Source: Corynebacterium kroppenstedtii (GTDB lineage Bacteria > Actinomycetota > Actinomycetes > Mycobacteriales > Mycobacteriaceae). From it: a DNA stretch of 64,000 bases. The first letter of the stretch is position 1. The number at the start of each line of letters is the position of its first letter. Below, in pieces: positions 63,061 through 64,000 of this stretch. The translations under genes and the position numbers were made by a program. The stretch spans positions 212,908-276,907 of the forward strand of contig NZ_QFRA01000001.1 in the NCBI RefSeq assembly GCF_003243515.1, read 5' to 3'. Under the pieces are notes generated by a model that was given only the letters and a program-made list of their open reading frames with translations, was not told the origin of the DNA and made no database searches.

Positions 63061-64000
63061 TTATTTGGGTTCCCGCAGTTGTGCGCCGATGACGTGGGGT
63101 GTGGTGAGCCCGATGTCTCCTCGGAGTTGTCGCAGGTTGTATTCGGCCTCGAATTCGCTGGTGATGGGCTTGTATTTCCCTTCTGGTTCTTGTTTTTGGT
63201 TTTTAGACGAGTTGCCGTAGCCGCCCATGAGCGCGATGCCCATCCTGCCCATCGCTGGGCGTGAACCGTCGCCACTGGTAGATGACGGTACTGCGGCGCC
63301 ACGGCCGTAATGAGGCGCCGTGTTTTTACCTTCCCCTGGCGTTGATCCTGGGTAGTGGGGGTTGTCCCCTGTCCGGGGCATGGGTGTCTCTGGCCCGGGG
63401 TGGATGACGACGCTCCGGCTACGTGGGATTTCGCCAGGTTTGCTGAGCTGACCTGGCCCATGAACTCCATTGCGTGGATAGTTACCGTTGCCGTGTGGGG
63501 CGTGCCCGCTGTTAATCGGGGTGCGGTTGGTGGCACCGAGTCCGTTATTCGGTGTGCTAGAACGCAGGTTGCGGCCTGGTGTTTGGGTTGTGCGAGGAGT
63601 GTAGCCTGGCGACGGAGTATTCCCTGGTGATCGGGGGTATGCGTTCCCGCTGACACCACCGGGAGCAACGCGAGCGTTGTCTCGGTTAATTAAGGTTAGT
63701 GCGGTGCCGCGAGGTGTGTTCCCCGCGTTGGACGCCAGGTTGGGAGACGTTTGTGCGGGTGGCGCGATGGGTACTGCTGGTGCGGGATGGTTAGTAGTTG
63801 CGTTGTTCGTAACCGGCGCTCCTCCAACTGCCCCAGTTGTCGCCATAGCAGGGGTGACCGTGGTGGGTACGGTGCTAGGACTGTTAATGGGCGATGGCGA
63901 CTGTGCGGTGAGATGTCCTCCACCCTGGCCGACGTTCGGGCGTTCGGTGAGGTTGCGCAGTGGTGGCACCGCCGCGGTCAGCATGGCTTGATAGGGGCCA
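63061..64000 (-). CDS. Pro/Thr/Gly-rich protein, C-terminal part (partial, runs off window)
   Basis: The reverse frame is open from the window edge (GPYQAMLTAAVPPLRN...) to the stop at 63061, at least 313 residues. It is dominated by Pro, Thr, Asn and Gly (for example PRSPGNTPSPGYTPRTTQTPGR). A more ordered C-terminal tail, FEAEYNLRQLRGDIGLTTPHVIGAQLREP, ends it. I do not recognise a family. Such long proline/threonine-rich stretches occur in actinobacterial secreted or cell-wall proteins and in ESX-associated proteins, but nothing here proves either. Confidence 0.6.
   Translation of the reverse strand, partial: GPYQAMLTAAVPPLRNLTERPNVGQGGGHLTAQSPSPINSPSTVPTTVTPAMATTGAVGGAPVTNNATTNHPAPAVPIAPPAQTSPNLASNAGNTPRGTALTLINRDNARVAPGGVSGNAYPRSPGNTPSPGYTPRTTQTPGRNLRSSTPNNGLGATNRTPINSGHAPHGNGNYPRNGVHGPGQLSKPGEIPRSRSVVIHPGPETPMPRTGDNPHYPGSTPGEGKNTAPHYGRGAAVPSSTSGDGSRPAMGRMGIALMGGYGNSSKNQKQEPEGKYKPITSEFEAEYNLRQLRGDIGLTTPHVIGAQLREPK

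Overview
The window looks like chromosomal DNA from a Corynebacterium, probably a lipid-requiring, mycolate-poor species close to C. kroppenstedtii. This is inferred from gene content, not from a database search. The evidence is (i) the corynebacterial order leuA - DMT transporter - lysC - asd - sigC - katA, with a dnaQ-like gene, murT and gatD beside leuA; (ii) an FAD oxidoreductase followed by two CFA-synthase-type methyltransferases, the gene set that makes 10-methyl branched (tuberculostearic) fatty acids; (iii) GuaB1, Pat (aromatic aminotransferase) and LppP/LprE-type proteins typical of Mycobacteriales.

Layout. 0-5.6 kb: end of serS, a septum-formation-type membrane protein, a small zinc metallopeptidase, a class III aminotransferase, an SDR, a broken gamma-carbonic-anhydrase gene and a small membrane protein. 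6.0-13.6 kb: the most distinctive locus, with three PapA/condensation-type acyltransferases, one UGT/GT28-type glycosyltransferase and a 14-TM MFS exporter; I read it as a candidate acylated-glycolipid or secondary-metabolite locus with no PKS or NRPS. 13.7-21.3 kb: three tRNA genes with terminators, tadA and its partner, a tyrA gene damaged at its 5' end, guaB1, IS relics and pat. 21.4-31.7 kb: oxidative stress and aspartate/leucine biosynthesis (ohr, katA, sigC, asd, lysC, leuA with an attenuator leader peptide) and a frameshifted gabD2. 31.7-44.2 kb: SDR, dnaQ-like/BRCT protein, murT-gatD, the branched-fatty-acid genes, tgt and gluQ. 44.4-50.7 kb: gluconate kinase and permease, a frameshifted BCCT carrier and a fructose-type PTS permease. 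50.7-58.9 kb: a cell-envelope/secretome stretch (secreted protein, LppP-like lipoprotein, two related proline/glutamine-rich membrane proteins, a YeeE-TusA fusion, a trypsin-like protease). 59.2-64.0 kb: TrhO-like rhodanese, the PTS-dependent dihydroxyacetone kinase genes dhaKLM with an HPr domain fused to DhaM, and a partial proline/threonine-rich protein.

A recurring oddity is the number of interrupted reading frames. At least six genes carry one or two single-base shifts, mostly where one base is missing from a homopolymer run. That is the pattern of pyrosequencing-type error, although real decay cannot be excluded. Two others (the gamma-CA-like gene and tyrA) lack about 10 and about 17 bases, which homopolymer miscalls do not explain.
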